Assembly: GCF_000218785.1 (NCBI RefSeq)
Contig: NZ_AFPO01000011.1
Coordinates: forward strand, 62,001-126,000
DNA length: 64,000 nt
Direction: 5' to 3'
From: Idiomarina sp. A28L
GTDB lineage: Bacteria > Pseudomonadota > Gammaproteobacteria > Enterobacterales > Alteromonadaceae
The first letter of the stretch is position 1. Every line of letters begins with the position of its first letter. Made by a program: the position numbers and the translations under genes. A model generated the notes under the pieces. It was not told the origin of the DNA and did not search any database. It saw nothing but the letters and a program-made list of their open reading frames with translations. This document shows, in pieces, positions 34,549-43,592 of this stretch.

Positions 34549-35529
34549 ATGGGTTTATTAGTTGATGGCCAATGGCAAGACAAGTGGTATGACACTAGCA
34601 AATCGGGTGGGCGTTTCGAACGCTCAGAATCGCAATTCCGTAACTGGGTTACTAGCGATGGCAGCGCCGGTTTAACCGGTAAAGGCGGCTTCAAAGCTGA
34701 AGCTGGCCGCTATCATCTATACGTTTCGTTTGCTTGCCCGTGGGCACACCGCACATTGATCTTTCGTAAGCTGAAAGGCTTAGAAGATATTATTACGGTT
34801 TCTGCGGTAGCACCCGAGATGCTGAGTAACGGCTGGGAATTCCGCTCTGGCACCGATCTTGCTGATCCGTTATTTGATTCCAAGTTCATGCATGAAATTT
34901 ATACCCGAGCAGATGAAAGCTACAGCGGCCGTGTAACGGTTCCTGTGCTTTGGGATAAACAGAATAATACAGTGGTGAGTAATGAATCAGCCGATATTAT
35001 TCGTATGTTGAATAGCGCTTTTAATGAGATTACAGGCAACACCGATGATTATTATCCACAAGAACTGCAAGCTGCTATTGATGAAGTAAATGGTTTCGTT
35101 TACGACAACATTAATAATGGCGTATACAAAAGTGGTTTCGCAACCACTCAAGATGCCTACGAGGAAGCGTTTGATGAGCTTTTCGCTGCCCTTGATCAGA
35201 TTGAACAGCAACTTGCTGGAAGCCGTTACTTGGCCGGTTCGGTGCTTACTGAGGCTGATTGGCGTTTGTTTACAACGTTAGTGCGTTTCGATGCGGTATA
35301 TGTAGGGCATTTCAAGTGTAACAAGCAGCGCATCGTAGATTATCCGAATATTTGGAATTATGTGCGTGATTTGTATCAAATTCCGGGTGTTCCTGAAACA
35401 GTGCGTATGGACCACATAAAAACGCATTATTATGTGAGCCACGATATGATTAATCCTACTGGCGTAGTGCCGAAAGGCCCGAAAATAGATTTTACCGCAC
35501 CGCATGATCGCGCTAAATTTGGCGGTTAA
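34549..35529 (+). CDS. glutathionyl-hydroquinone reductase (Xi-class glutathione transferase)
   Basis: A YqjG/EcfG-type glutathione transferase that removes glutathione from glutathionyl-hydroquinones. From the ATG at 34549 (TGGAGGA upstream) it has 326 residues. The N-terminal extension GGRFERSESQFRNWVTSDG and the active-site loop YHLYVSFACPWAHRTLIFRKLKGL with the catalytic Cys are diagnostic for the Xi class. Later blocks are RVTVPVLWDKQNNTVVSNESADIIRML and the helical domain with YLAGSVLTEADWRLFTTLVRFDAVYVGHFKCNK. Pirin follows 24 bp later. The pair suggests handling of quinones or aromatic compounds, which is inference. Confidence 0.93.
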   Translation: MGLLVDGQWQDKWYDTSKSGGRFERSESQFRNWVTSDGSAGLTGKGGFKAEAGRYHLYVSFACPWAHRTLIFRKLKGLEDIITVSAVAPEMLSNGWEFRSGTDLADPLFDSKFMHEIYTRADESYSGRVTVPVLWDKQNNTVVSNESADIIRMLNSAFNEITGNTDDYYPQELQAAIDEVNGFVYDNINNGVYKSGFATTQDAYEEAFDELFAALDQIEQQLAGSRYLAGSVLTEADWRLFTTLVRFDAVYVGHFKCNKQRIVDYPNIWNYVRDLYQIPGVPETVRMDHIKTHYYVSHDMINPTGVVPKGPKIDFTAPHDRAKFGG

Positions 35530-35553
35530 GTTAGAGTTTATAGGAGTTTGCAA

Positions 35554-36384
35554 ATGGCAAGTTCAATAGTAAAGCACCGTGTTCGCGGAATGCCAGCCCA
35601 AGACGGCGCGGGTGTTAAGTTAAAGCGAGTTATCAATCAGCCATCGTTCCGGCATCGCGATCCAATTCTTATGTTAGATGAATTTAAATCCGATGATCCA
35701 AATGATTATATTGCAGGCTTCCCACCGCACCCTCATCGTGGTTTTTGTACGTTAACGTATATGTTAGCGGGCAATATGGCCCATGAAGATTCAAACGGCA
35801 ACAGCGGTGAGATTAGTACCGGCGGATTACAATGGATGAAAGCAGCACGCGGCATGATTCACTCGGAAATGCCGAAACAAAAAAACGGCTTAATGTGGGG
35901 CTTTCAACTTTGGTTAAACCTGCCGGCGGCAGAGAAGATGAGCGACCCGGATTACGCCGATATCCCAGGTGATTCAGTTCCAGAGGTTCCGTTAGAAGGG
36001 GGCACGGTGCGTGTATTATCAGGTGAATTTAACGGGCAAGTTGGGCCGGTAAATGCACCGGGCCGAGAATTTCTCTATTTAGATTATCGTTTACCGGGTG
36101 GCGTAAATGTAACCCTTCCGCAACAGCACCAGCAAACGCGCTTGTTGTATGTTTATCAAGGTTCGATTACCGTAGATGGTATAACTGCTAACGAAGGTGA
36201 GCTATTGGAGCTTGATGCTGAAGCGGAAGTTCCACTAACAACCGGCAATGAAGGGAATTTCTTGCTTATGGCTGCGAAGCCCATTGGAGAACCAATAGCC
36301 CAATACGGCCCGTTTGTAATGAATACCGAAGCTGAATTACGCCAAGCTTTTGCGGATTACCAAAGCGGTAAACTTACGGCTTAG
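35554..36384 (+). CDS. pirin family protein
   Basis: A 276-residue bicupin of the pirin family. Bacterial members include the YhhW quercetinase and regulators of central metabolism. The N-terminal cupin has the iron-binding set FPPHPHRGFCTLTYMLAGNMAHEDSNG and ...AARGMIHSEMP, giving three His and one Glu at the expected spacing. The block LQLWLNLPA-type appears as GFQLWLNLPAAEKM. The C-terminal cupin is degenerate, as usual. The ATG at 35554 has GGAG upstream. It is co-transcribed with the hydroquinone reductase. The actual substrate is unknown. Confidence 0.9.
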   Translation: MASSIVKHRVRGMPAQDGAGVKLKRVINQPSFRHRDPILMLDEFKSDDPNDYIAGFPPHPHRGFCTLTYMLAGNMAHEDSNGNSGEISTGGLQWMKAARGMIHSEMPKQKNGLMWGFQLWLNLPAAEKMSDPDYADIPGDSVPEVPLEGGTVRVLSGEFNGQVGPVNAPGREFLYLDYRLPGGVNVTLPQQHQQTRLLYVYQGSITVDGITANEGELLELDAEAEVPLTTGNEGNFLLMAAKPIGEPIAQYGPFVMNTEAELRQAFADYQSGKLTA

Positions 36385-36482
36385 GAATTTAACTATCGAA
36401 AACTTAGGCGTTGGGGTTTACTATCGCCTAATAAATTTCAACCAACTCATGGTGAACCAAGCTGAGGAGCTTATCGATAAGT

Positions 36483-37361
36483 ATGGCCGACATTGCGGTA
36501 TTTCTTGATAAGCTTTGGCTTCAACAAGGGGTGAGCCAACACACCCTATCGGCTTACCGTAGCGATTTGGTTCATTTTCAAGAGTGGCTAGAGCCACGCG
36601 GAACCAGCTTGGTAGCAGCCTCTCGGCAAGATCTTGAAAATTATCTTGCTCACCTTACTAAATCAGGTTTGCACCCACGCAGCCAATCGCGTTTTTTGAG
36701 CGCAGTGCGCAAATATTTTCGTTTTGTATTGCAGCAAGGTATTCGTACCGACGATCCCTGCGCTCATTTACACAGCCCAAAACAACCCGCATCTATTCCA
36801 AAATCACTTTCTGAAGAGGCCGTATCAGCATTGTTGGCGGCTCCTAACGTGAGCGATACGCTAGGCTTGCGCGATAAAGCAATGCTCGAGGTATTGTATG
36901 CCACGGGTTTGCGAGTATCTGAGTTAGTGCAATTGCAAATGAGCGAAATAAGTGTTCGGCAGGGGCTAGTAAGAGTTGTTGGTAAGGGTAATAAAGAGCG
37001 TTTAGTTCCCCTTGGTGAAGAAGCGCTACATTGGTTGGCTGAATATTTACGTGTTGCTCGGCCGGAATTGATGAAACAGAATCGCGATGTGGTTTTCTTT
37101 TCTTTGCGCGGCCAGCAAATGGCTAGGCAAACGTTTTGGCACCGAATTCGCCATTATGCAGTAATCGCCGGTTTACCTGAAGGTATATCACCACACCGTT
37201 TGCGCCATGCTTTCGCCACCCATTTACTTAACCACGGTGCCGATTTACGGGCGTTGCAAATGCTGCTTGGGCATTCTGATATAGCCACCACGCAAATCTA
37301 TACCGAAGTAGCGAAAGCGCGTTTAAAGCAGTTACACGAACAGCATCACCCGCGCGGCTAG
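36483..37361 (+). CDS. xerD: site-specific tyrosine recombinase XerD
   Basis: XerD with XerC resolves chromosome dimers at dif under FtsK control. The 292 residues have the N-terminal core-binding domain (HTLSAYRSDLVHFQEWL) and the catalytic domain with Arg144 (TGLRVSEL), Lys168 (GKGNKER), His238 and Arg241 (SPHRLRH), His264 (LLGHSDI) and the nucleophile Tyr273 (TQIYTEV). Position before recJ-prfB-lysS favours XerD over XerC. In E. coli dsbC lies between xerD and recJ; here recJ follows after 61 bp. No dif site was recognised nearby. Confidence 0.94.
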   Translation: MADIAVFLDKLWLQQGVSQHTLSAYRSDLVHFQEWLEPRGTSLVAASRQDLENYLAHLTKSGLHPRSQSRFLSAVRKYFRFVLQQGIRTDDPCAHLHSPKQPASIPKSLSEEAVSALLAAPNVSDTLGLRDKAMLEVLYATGLRVSELVQLQMSEISVRQGLVRVVGKGNKERLVPLGEEALHWLAEYLRVARPELMKQNRDVVFFSLRGQQMARQTFWHRIRHYAVIAGLPEGISPHRLRHAFATHLLNHGADLRALQMLLGHSDIATTQIYTEVAKARLKQLHEQHHPRG

Positions 37362-37422
37362 TGTTCGGCAATGGGGCAATGTTAGAATACGGGCACACAC
37401 CGCTCGTTAGGTAGTTTATTTC

Positions 37423-39147
37423 GTGAATAATTTGATTGAAGTTCGCCGCAGAACCGCGCAATCAGCGCCCATTTTTCCTGAGGAAATGCCAAGCATACTG
37501 CAACGTGTGTATGCGAACCGCGGTATCGGCCACATTGACGAACTGGATTTATCGGTGAAGGGCTTGCTGCACTTTAATCAATTAACAGATTGCGAAAAGG
37601 CTGCGGAACGCATTGGCCAAGCTATTCTAGCGGGTGAAAGCATTTGTATCTGCGGTGATTTTGATGCTGATGGCGCTACCAGTGTTGCGTTGTTGATGTC
37701 GTTTTTTCGAACAATTAACCACGGAAAAGCTTTTTACCTAGTGCCGAATCGATTTTCTGATGGTTATGGCTTATCGCCAACGCTAGCGCAATACGCTCAT
37801 GACGAAGGCGCAAACTTATTAATTACGGTAGATAACGGCATTAGCAGCCACGCGGGCGTAAGCAAAGCGAACGCGTTGGGTATGCAAGTAATCATAACCG
37901 ATCATCATCTACCAAGTTCTGAGCTTCCCGATGCATATGGAATTGTAAACCCGAACCGCCGCGATTGTGCGTTTGCCAGTAAGCAATTAGCCGGAGTGGG
38001 CGTAGCGTTTTATTTGCTGCTTGCATTACGTGCTTGGTTTAAAGAGCAGCAACCAAACCATGCTGCCGCATCTATAAAAATTGCAGAATATCTTGATCTA
38101 GTAGCTTTAGGTACGGTGGCTGATGTGGTTCCTTTGGATTACAACAATCGTATTCTTGTGCGGCAAGGATTAGCAAGAATTCGTGGAGGTGTTTGCCGAC
38201 CTGGAATCAGCGCACTTCTTGCTGTAGCGGGAAGAGATGCGAGTAAGATTACCGCGTTAGATTTAGGTTTTTCCGTGGGTCCACGGATAAACGCAGCAGG
38301 GCGGCTCGACGATATTCAACAAGGCATTGAGTGCCTGTTAGCGCAAGATTTACCCAGTGCGCAAATACTGGCACTTCGCTTAGATGAACTTAACCAACAG
38401 CGCAGAAAGATTGAAACGACTATGCAAGAGGAAGCACAAGCGTGCTTGGCTCGTTTAAAGGTTGATGAAGCTGAATTACCTCTCGTGCTCACAATATATG
38501 ATGAGCAGTTTCATCAAGGCGTAATTGGAATTGTGGCCGGGCGCTTAAAAGAACAATTCTATCGGCCAGTAATGGTTTTTGCTGAGGCAGAAGATGGCAC
38601 GTTAAAAGGTTCATGCCGTTCTGTGATGGGAGTTCATATTCGCGATTTGCTAGAGCAAGTAGCTAGCGAATTCCCCGATGTGATTACGAAGTTCGGTGGC
38701 CATGCAATGGCGGCTGGTTTGAGTGTACCAAAGGCACAATGGGCTGAATTTAATATTGCTGTACAACACGTTGCTAAACGCTGGGTTGATTCAGAAGCTT
38801 TAGCTCGAGTTCTGTGGAGTGATGGCGAGTTGCAGCCGCACGAGTTTAACCTTGATGTAGCCGGTGCGCTTCAGCACGCCGGGCCGTGGGGCCAGAGTTT
38901 TCCGCAACCGATGTTTGATGGCCAATTTCGAATTATTCAAGAACGCTGGTTGAAGGATGTTCATTTAAAGTTGGTAGTGCAGCCGATGGGCAGCAAACAA
39001 ATGTTCGATGCCATTGCCTTTAATGTTCCGCGTGCCAATTGGCAGTGGAATTCGCCTGCCGAGGCGAATCTGGTTTTCAAACTCGATGTAAACGAATTTC
39101 GTGGCCAACGTAACGTGCAGCTATTGATTGAGCACGTTCAGGCCTAA
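37423..39147 (+). CDS. recJ: single-stranded-DNA-specific exonuclease RecJ
   Basis: RecJ degrades single strands 5' to 3' in RecF-pathway repair and mismatch repair. The 574 residues begin with a short helical part. The DHH phosphoesterase motifs follow: ICICGDFDADGATSVALLMSFF, LLITVDNGISSHAGV, VIITDHHLPSSELPDAYGIVNPNR and VALGTVADVVPLDYNNR. The DHHA1 part has VIGIVAGRLKEQFYRPVMVFAE and FGGHAMAAGLSV. An OB-fold tail ends the protein. The start is GTG at 37423; its ribosome site is weak. RecO, from the same repair pathway, is coded at 54.4 kb. Confidence 0.95.
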   Translation: MNNLIEVRRRTAQSAPIFPEEMPSILQRVYANRGIGHIDELDLSVKGLLHFNQLTDCEKAAERIGQAILAGESICICGDFDADGATSVALLMSFFRTINHGKAFYLVPNRFSDGYGLSPTLAQYAHDEGANLLITVDNGISSHAGVSKANALGMQVIITDHHLPSSELPDAYGIVNPNRRDCAFASKQLAGVGVAFYLLLALRAWFKEQQPNHAAASIKIAEYLDLVALGTVADVVPLDYNNRILVRQGLARIRGGVCRPGISALLAVAGRDASKITALDLGFSVGPRINAAGRLDDIQQGIECLLAQDLPSAQILALRLDELNQQRRKIETTMQEEAQACLARLKVDEAELPLVLTIYDEQFHQGVIGIVAGRLKEQFYRPVMVFAEAEDGTLKGSCRSVMGVHIRDLLEQVASEFPDVITKFGGHAMAAGLSVPKAQWAEFNIAVQHVAKRWVDSEALARVLWSDGELQPHEFNLDVAGALQHAGPWGQSFPQPMFDGQFRIIQERWLKDVHLKLVVQPMGSKQMFDAIAFNVPRANWQWNSPAEANLVFKLDVNEFRGQRNVQLLIEHVQA

Positions 39148-39318
39148 ACGCTGTTGTTTTTTATCGCGATCCGCTAGAATATGCGGCCAGAATTGGGTTG
39201 AGAATTCGCTAATGCTCAGATGCAAGAGTGAAACTGAGATGCAATCGATATTTTACAAGATAAGCGTTTTAAAACTTCTCAAAACTTATACTTAAATAGA
39301 TTATTTCAGGAATTATTG

Positions 39319-40417
39319 ATGCTGGAAAGCAACGCCATAGCTAATCAAATCACCGACCTTAAGCAGCGAGCAGAGCAGCTTAGGGGGTATCTTTGACTTA
39401 GAGGTAAAAGCAGAACGCCTCGAAGAAGTTGAAAGAGAATTAGAAGACCCGGCAGTTTGGAATGACCCGGAAAAAGCACAAGCACTTGGTAAAGAACGTG
39501 CGGCGCTGGAAGCTGTAGTTGATATTTTGAAGGGTATTGACCAAGGCCTTGATGATGCGCAAGGGTTTCTAGATCTTGCTGCTGAAGAAGATGATGAAGA
39601 AATGCTGGGCGAGGCTTCTGCGGAAGTAGAACGCTGGACTAAGGAATTAGAAAAGTTAGAGTTCCGGCGTATGTTTTCAGGGCCTAATGATCAAGCAGAT
39701 TGCTATGTTGATTTGCAATCAGGCTCCGGCGGCACGGAAGCGCAAGATTGGTGCAACATTTTGTTGCGCATGTATTTGCGTTGGGGCGAAGCAAATGGCA
39801 TGAAAACTGAAATAACCGAGCTTTCTGAAGGTGAGGTAGCGGGCATAAAATCAGCTACTATTCGCTTCACTGGCGAATATGCTTTTGGTTGGTTGCGAAC
39901 CGAAACGGGCGTTCATCGCTTAGTGCGTAAATCACCTTTTGATTCCGGTAACCGCAGGCATACATCGTTTGCATCGGCTTTCGTTTATCCAGAAATAGAT
40001 GATGATATTGAAATTGATATCAATCCAGCTGATTTACGTGTGGATACTTATCGTGCCTCGGGCGCTGGTGGTCAGCACGTAAACAGAACCGATTCTGCAA
40101 TTCGGATCACCCACGAACCAAGCGGAATTGTGGTGCAGTGCCAAAGCGATCGTTCACAACATAAAAACCGTGATTCGGCGATGAAACAGCTACGAGCCAA
40201 ACTCTATGAAATGGAGCTGCAAAAGCAGAATGAGGCGAAGCAGGTGATGGAAGATTCTAAATCAGATATCGGCTGGGGTAGCCAAATTCGTTCATACGTT
40301 TTGGATGATTCGCGAATTAAAGATTTACGTACCGGCGTTGAAACAAGAAATACCCAAGCTGTTTTAGACGGCGATTTAAATCGCTTCTTACAGGCGAGTT
40401 TGAAATCAGGCTTATAA
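39319..40417 (+). CDS. prfB: peptide chain release factor 2 with programmed +1 frameshift
   Basis: RF2 ends translation at UGA and UAA. The ATG at 39319 (AGGA upstream) opens 25 codons up to UGA at 39394-39396. Shifting +1 there joins the 340-codon main frame starting GAC at 39395, giving 365 residues, the same as E. coli RF2. The main frame has the stop-recognition SPF motif ([15 protein letters not shown]) and the catalytic GGQ loop ([22 protein letters not shown]). A naive single-frame reading would start too late at 39527. It is followed by lysS, as in E. coli. Confidence 0.97.
39379..39396 (+). promoter_or_regulatory. prfB autoregulatory +1 frameshift site
   Basis: CTT AGG GGG TAT CTT TGA C: an internal Shine-Dalgarno (AGGGGG, 39382-39387), the slippery CTT codon and an in-frame UGA followed by C, which is a poor termination context. 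The layout is identical to E. coli prfB. Low RF2 slows termination at UGA and lets the ribosome slip +1. Confidence 0.97.
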
Positions 40418-40521
40418 CAGCCGATCAGCATTTTGTAGGGGTAGCAGGAACGAATAGTGCTACGCCATTAGATTTGAAAGTGCGGTACTTCCCGCAAATA
40501 TGAATACTTTGAGGAACCAAT

Positions 40522-42048
40522 ATGACGGATAAGCAGCAGCCAGAAGCCCAGGATTTGAATCAACAAATTCGCGAGCGTAAGCAAAAACTGCAACAACTGC
40601 GTGAAGCTGGGAATCCGTTTCCAAATGATTTTCGCCGCGATAGCTTAGCGGCTGATTTGCATGCTGCGCACGGTGAGAAAGAAGGCGAACCTCTTCTTGC
40701 TGAAGGTGTGCGGGTGAGCATTGCCGGCCGTATGGTATTGCGCAGAATTATGGGCAAAGCGAGTTTTGCTACCTTGCAAGATATGAGTGGCCAGATTCAG
40801 ATATATGTTGCTCGCGATAATCTGCCAGAAGGCACTTATAACGATGGCTTTAAGAAGTGGGATTTGGGCGATATCGTTGGTGCGAGTGGTGTGTTATTCA
40901 AAACTCGAACCGGTGAACTTACCGTGCAAGTGGATGAAATTAAACTACTTACTAAAGCCTTGCGGCCGTTACCGGATAAGTTCCACGGCTTAGCAGACCA
41001 AGAAACACGGTATCGCCAGCGTTATTTAGATTTGATCGTGAATCAGCAATCGCGTGAAACATTCATTATGCGTAGCAAAGCGATTGAATATATTCGCCAG
41101 TTTTTGAACACTCGTGCGTTTTTAGAAGTAGAAACGCCGATGATGCAAACTATTCCTGGTGGCGCTTCAGCGCGGCCGTTTGTTACTCATCACAATGCGC
41201 TAGATATGGATCTTTATCTACGTATCGCACCGGAATTGTACTTAAAGCGCCTGGTTGTTGGTGGTTTTGAAAAAGTATTTGAGATCAACCGTAACTTCCG
41301 TAATGAAGGATTATCAACTCGGCATAACCCAGAATTTACAATGCTTGAATTCTACTGGGGTTACGCGGATTACCATGATTTGATGGACCTTACTGAAGAA
41401 ATGGTACGGGGTTTGTGTAACGAGTTGCTGGGAACTACAGAAGTAACTTATCAAGGTGAGCAGTTTGATTTTGGTAAACCGTTTGTACGATTAAGTGTGG
41501 TGGATGCGATTTTAAAATATAACGCTGAGCTTACTGAAGCTGATGTAAATGATTTAGCAAAAGCTTCTGCGTATGCCGAAAAAATTGGCGTTAAAGTACA
41601 GAAGAGTTGGGGCCTCGGCAAAATTCAAATCGAAATCTTTGAAGAAACAGCTGAGCATGAATTGGCGCAACCTACCTTCATAACGGCTTACCCAGCTGAA
41701 GTATCGCCTTTAGCACGCCGTAACGACGATAACCCGTTTGTTACTGATCGTTTTGAATTTTTTGTTGGTGGCCGTGAAATTGCTAATGGTTTTTCGGAGC
41801 TAAATGATGCCGAAGACCAAGCTGAGCGCTTCCAGGCTCAAGTAGAACAAAAAGAAGCCGGTGATTCTGAGGCTATGTTCTACGATGCTGATTACGTTGC
41901 TGCATTGGAGTATGGGCTACCTCCTACTGCGGGTGAGGGTATCGGTATCGACCGATTGGTTATGCTATTAACCGATTCGCCATCTATTCGTGATGTGCTG
42001 TTGTTCCCGCATATGCGAAACCAGAAGCAAGATAATGAAGTGAAGTAA
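40522..42048 (+). CDS. lysS: class II lysyl-tRNA synthetase
   Basis: Charges tRNA-Lys. The 508 residues show the N-terminal anticodon-binding OB fold ([42 protein letters not shown]), then class II motif 1 ([27 protein letters not shown]), motif 2 ([32 protein letters not shown]) and motif 3 ([34 protein letters not shown]). TGAGGA stands upstream of the ATG. It follows prfB by about 100 bp and is ended by a terminator. Confidence 0.98.
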   Translation: MTDKQQPEAQDLNQQIRERKQKLQQLREAGNPFPNDFRRDSLAADLHAAHGEKEGEPLLAEGVRVSIAGRMVLRRIMGKASFATLQDMSGQIQIYVARDNLPEGTYNDGFKKWDLGDIVGASGVLFKTRTGELTVQVDEIKLLTKALRPLPDKFHGLADQETRYRQRYLDLIVNQQSRETFIMRSKAIEYIRQFLNTRAFLEVETPMMQTIPGGASARPFVTHHNALDMDLYLRIAPELYLKRLVVGGFEKVFEINRNFRNEGLSTRHNPEFTMLEFYWGYADYHDLMDLTEEMVRGLCNELLGTTEVTYQGEQFDFGKPFVRLSVVDAILKYNAELTEADVNDLAKASAYAEKIGVKVQKSWGLGKIQIEIFEETAEHELAQPTFITAYPAEVSPLARRNDDNPFVTDRFEFFVGGREIANGFSELNDAEDQAERFQAQVEQKEAGDSEAMFYDADYVAALEYGLPPTAGEGIGIDRLVMLLTDSPSIRDVLLFPHMRNQKQDNEVK

Positions 42049-42070
42049 GAATAAGTAAGTTTCAGTAAAG

Positions 42071-42104
42071 AGCCTCAAAGCAGTTTTGTTTTTGGGGCTT
42101 TTTT
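42071..42104 (+). terminator. intrinsic terminator after lysS
   Basis: Stem AGCCTCAAA (42071-42079) with TTTGGGGCT (42091-42099), one G-U pair, followed by six T. It lies between convergent lysS and the EAL gene and ends 4 bp from the EAL stop. Confidence 0.82.
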
Positions 42105-42108
42105 GTTG

Positions 42109-42933
42109 TTAATTTTGGTTTTTGAGCCAAGCGTTTAATTCGTCAATGAACATAGGTTTACTTATTTGGAAACCTTGCACAATATCGAAGCCCATTTCAG
42201 CAACAACATCCAGTGTTTCCTCATTTTCCACACCTTCTGCGGTAGTTAAGGCCCCAGTTTGCTGCGCCAAGCGAATCGCTGCTTTGGCTAAAAACTCTGA
42301 TTCTTTGGAAAGCGTGAGCTGCTGAGTAACTGAAATATCAACTTTTATTTCATGTAAACGCAAGCGCTCAATTATTACCGACGTGGCGTTGCCAGTGCCG
42401 AAATCGTCGAGTGCTAATTTAAAACCAGCATTTCGAAACTGTTTAATGAGTTCTACAAACACTTCGATATTGTCGCTAACAACATATTCAGGGAAATCTA
42501 AAATGATCTGAGCAGGTTGTATTTGATAGTCTTCACAAATATAAATCATTGAATCTAAAAAATTGGAGTGCTGAAAAGATTTCGGGCTGATATTTATTGA
42601 TAAGGTAAGATCGGGACGTTTTACTAGTAAACGTTTGAACTCCGGTAAGGCTTGATGCAATATTTGTAGCGTTAACTGATCAATTACATCTCGCTTTTCA
42701 GCAATATGAATAAAATCTGAAGGCGGAATAAAGCCATACTTTGGATGTTGCCAGCGGGCAAAGATTTCCAGCCCCACAATTCTGCGTGAAGTTGTGAGCT
42801 GTCTTGGCTGATAAGCTACAGAAAATTGCTCCTGTAACAACTCAGCAGACAAATGCTTTTTAGCTATCGGCATTGTTAATATTTTAGTTTGTTCCAAAGT
42901 CATGTATTTTTCCGTTGCTACATCAAGCTTCAT
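42109..42933 (-). CDS. stand-alone EAL-domain protein, partly degenerate
   Basis: A 274-residue protein that is almost all EAL domain, the fold of cyclic-di-GMP phosphodiesterases. No GGDEF, sensor or membrane segment is attached. Conserved features are the metal-ligand Glu56 though the motif reads EIF, NISPKSF, DDFGTG, the Lys in HEIKVDIS, TAEGVENEE and IVQGFQISKP. The LExTE strand reads ILDFPE, with Asp for the first Glu, a metal-site position. Basal activity could be weak or lost, leaving a c-di-GMP receptor or protein-binding role; this is inference. The gene is single, convergent with lysS and upstream of nothing on its strand. Confidence 0.88.
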   Translation of the reverse strand: MKLDVATEKYMTLEQTKILTMPIAKKHLSAELLQEQFSVAYQPRQLTTSRRIVGLEIFARWQHPKYGFIPPSDFIHIAEKRDVIDQLTLQILHQALPEFKRLLVKRPDLTLSINISPKSFQHSNFLDSMIYICEDYQIQPAQIILDFPEYVVSDNIEVFVELIKQFRNAGFKLALDDFGTGNATSVIIERLRLHEIKVDISVTQQLTLSKESEFLAKAAIRLAQQTGALTTAEGVENEETLDVVAEMGFDIVQGFQISKPMFIDELNAWLKNQN

Positions 42934-43047
42934 TGCAGATGCGCTGCCGTCCTTGATTGGTTACATTTTGGTCGAAAATACATAAATACGCAATACAGGC
43001 TAGGCTTTGAATAACGCGTGTTTACAGCGCTAATTAACGGAGTAGGT

Positions 43048-43075
43048 AAAAAAAATGGCTCCGAGAGGAGCCATT
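43048..43075 (-). terminator. intrinsic terminator after the SlyD-like gene
   Basis: Read on the minus strand: stem AATGGCTCC (43075-43067) with GGAGCCATT (43062-43054), a four-base loop, and a run of eight U corresponding to A 43048-43055. It follows the ygfZ-slyD unit by about 30 bp. Confidence 0.88.
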
Positions 43076-43103
43076 CTGTTAAAAATCAGTTGGTTACTGA
43101 TAG

Positions 43104-43592
43104 TTATTCGTGTTCAACGCCACCCGGGCCATGAACGTGACCGTGTGATAATTCTTCAGCGCTTGCTTCACGAACATCAACAACTTTCACTTCGAAGTTA
43201 AGATCAACACCCGCTAATGGATGATTTCCATCTACGGTAACTTCGGTATCATTCACTTCAACAACCATTACTGATTGTTCGCCATGGTCAGTAGTTGCAC
43301 GGAACTGCATGCCAGGGTTTACATCCTGGTCACCGAAAAGATTCCGAGGAACAGTTTGGATAAGACCATCATGACGCTCACCGTATGCATCGGCAGCAGA
43401 AATATCCGCGTTGAGCTCTTCACCGGCAGTTTTGCCTTCGAGTACTTTTTCAAGCCCAGGGATTAACATGCCACGACCAAAAATAAAGGCCAACGGGCGC
43501 TCTTCTGCAGATTGATCCAAAGTTACACCTTCACCATTTTTTACGGTGTAGTGGATGGTTACTGCTTTATCTTGACTGATGGTTTCACTCAT
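43104..43592 (-). CDS. slyD: SlyD-like FKBP-type peptidyl-prolyl isomerase
   Basis: A 162-residue prolyl isomerase and chaperone of the SlyD/SlpA class. The FKBP part reads AVTIHYTVKNGEGVTLDQS, then LAFIFGRGMLIPGLEKVLEGKTAGEEL. The inserted-flap region is DAYGERHDGLIQTVPRNLFG, and later VDGNHPLAGVDLNFEVKVVDVREAS. The C-terminal tail HGHVHGPGGVEHE has four His, a shortened form of the nickel-binding tail of E. coli SlyD, so limited metal binding is possible. The symbol is by family; SlpA cannot be fully excluded. Its start overlaps the ygfZ end by 8 bp. Confidence 0.88.
   Translation of the reverse strand: MSETISQDKAVTIHYTVKNGEGVTLDQSAEERPLAFIFGRGMLIPGLEKVLEGKTAGEELNADISAADAYGERHDGLIQTVPRNLFGDQDVNPGMQFRATTDHGEQSVMVVEVNDTEVTVDGNHPLAGVDLNFEVKVVDVREASAEELSHGHVHGPGGVEHE

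Noticed and set aside
39154-39180. TTGTTT and TAGAAT as a promoter for prfB
   Set aside because: The spacer is 15 bases, shorter than usual, and no other support was found.
39319-39396. In-frame UGA in prfB as a mutation or sequencing error
   Set aside because: The slippery CTT, internal AGGGGG and UGA C context match the known programmed frameshift exactly.
43104-43592. Nickel-storage role of the SlyD-like protein
   Set aside because: The C-terminal tail has only four His and no Cys cluster, far fewer than in E. coli SlyD, so strong metal storage is not supported.
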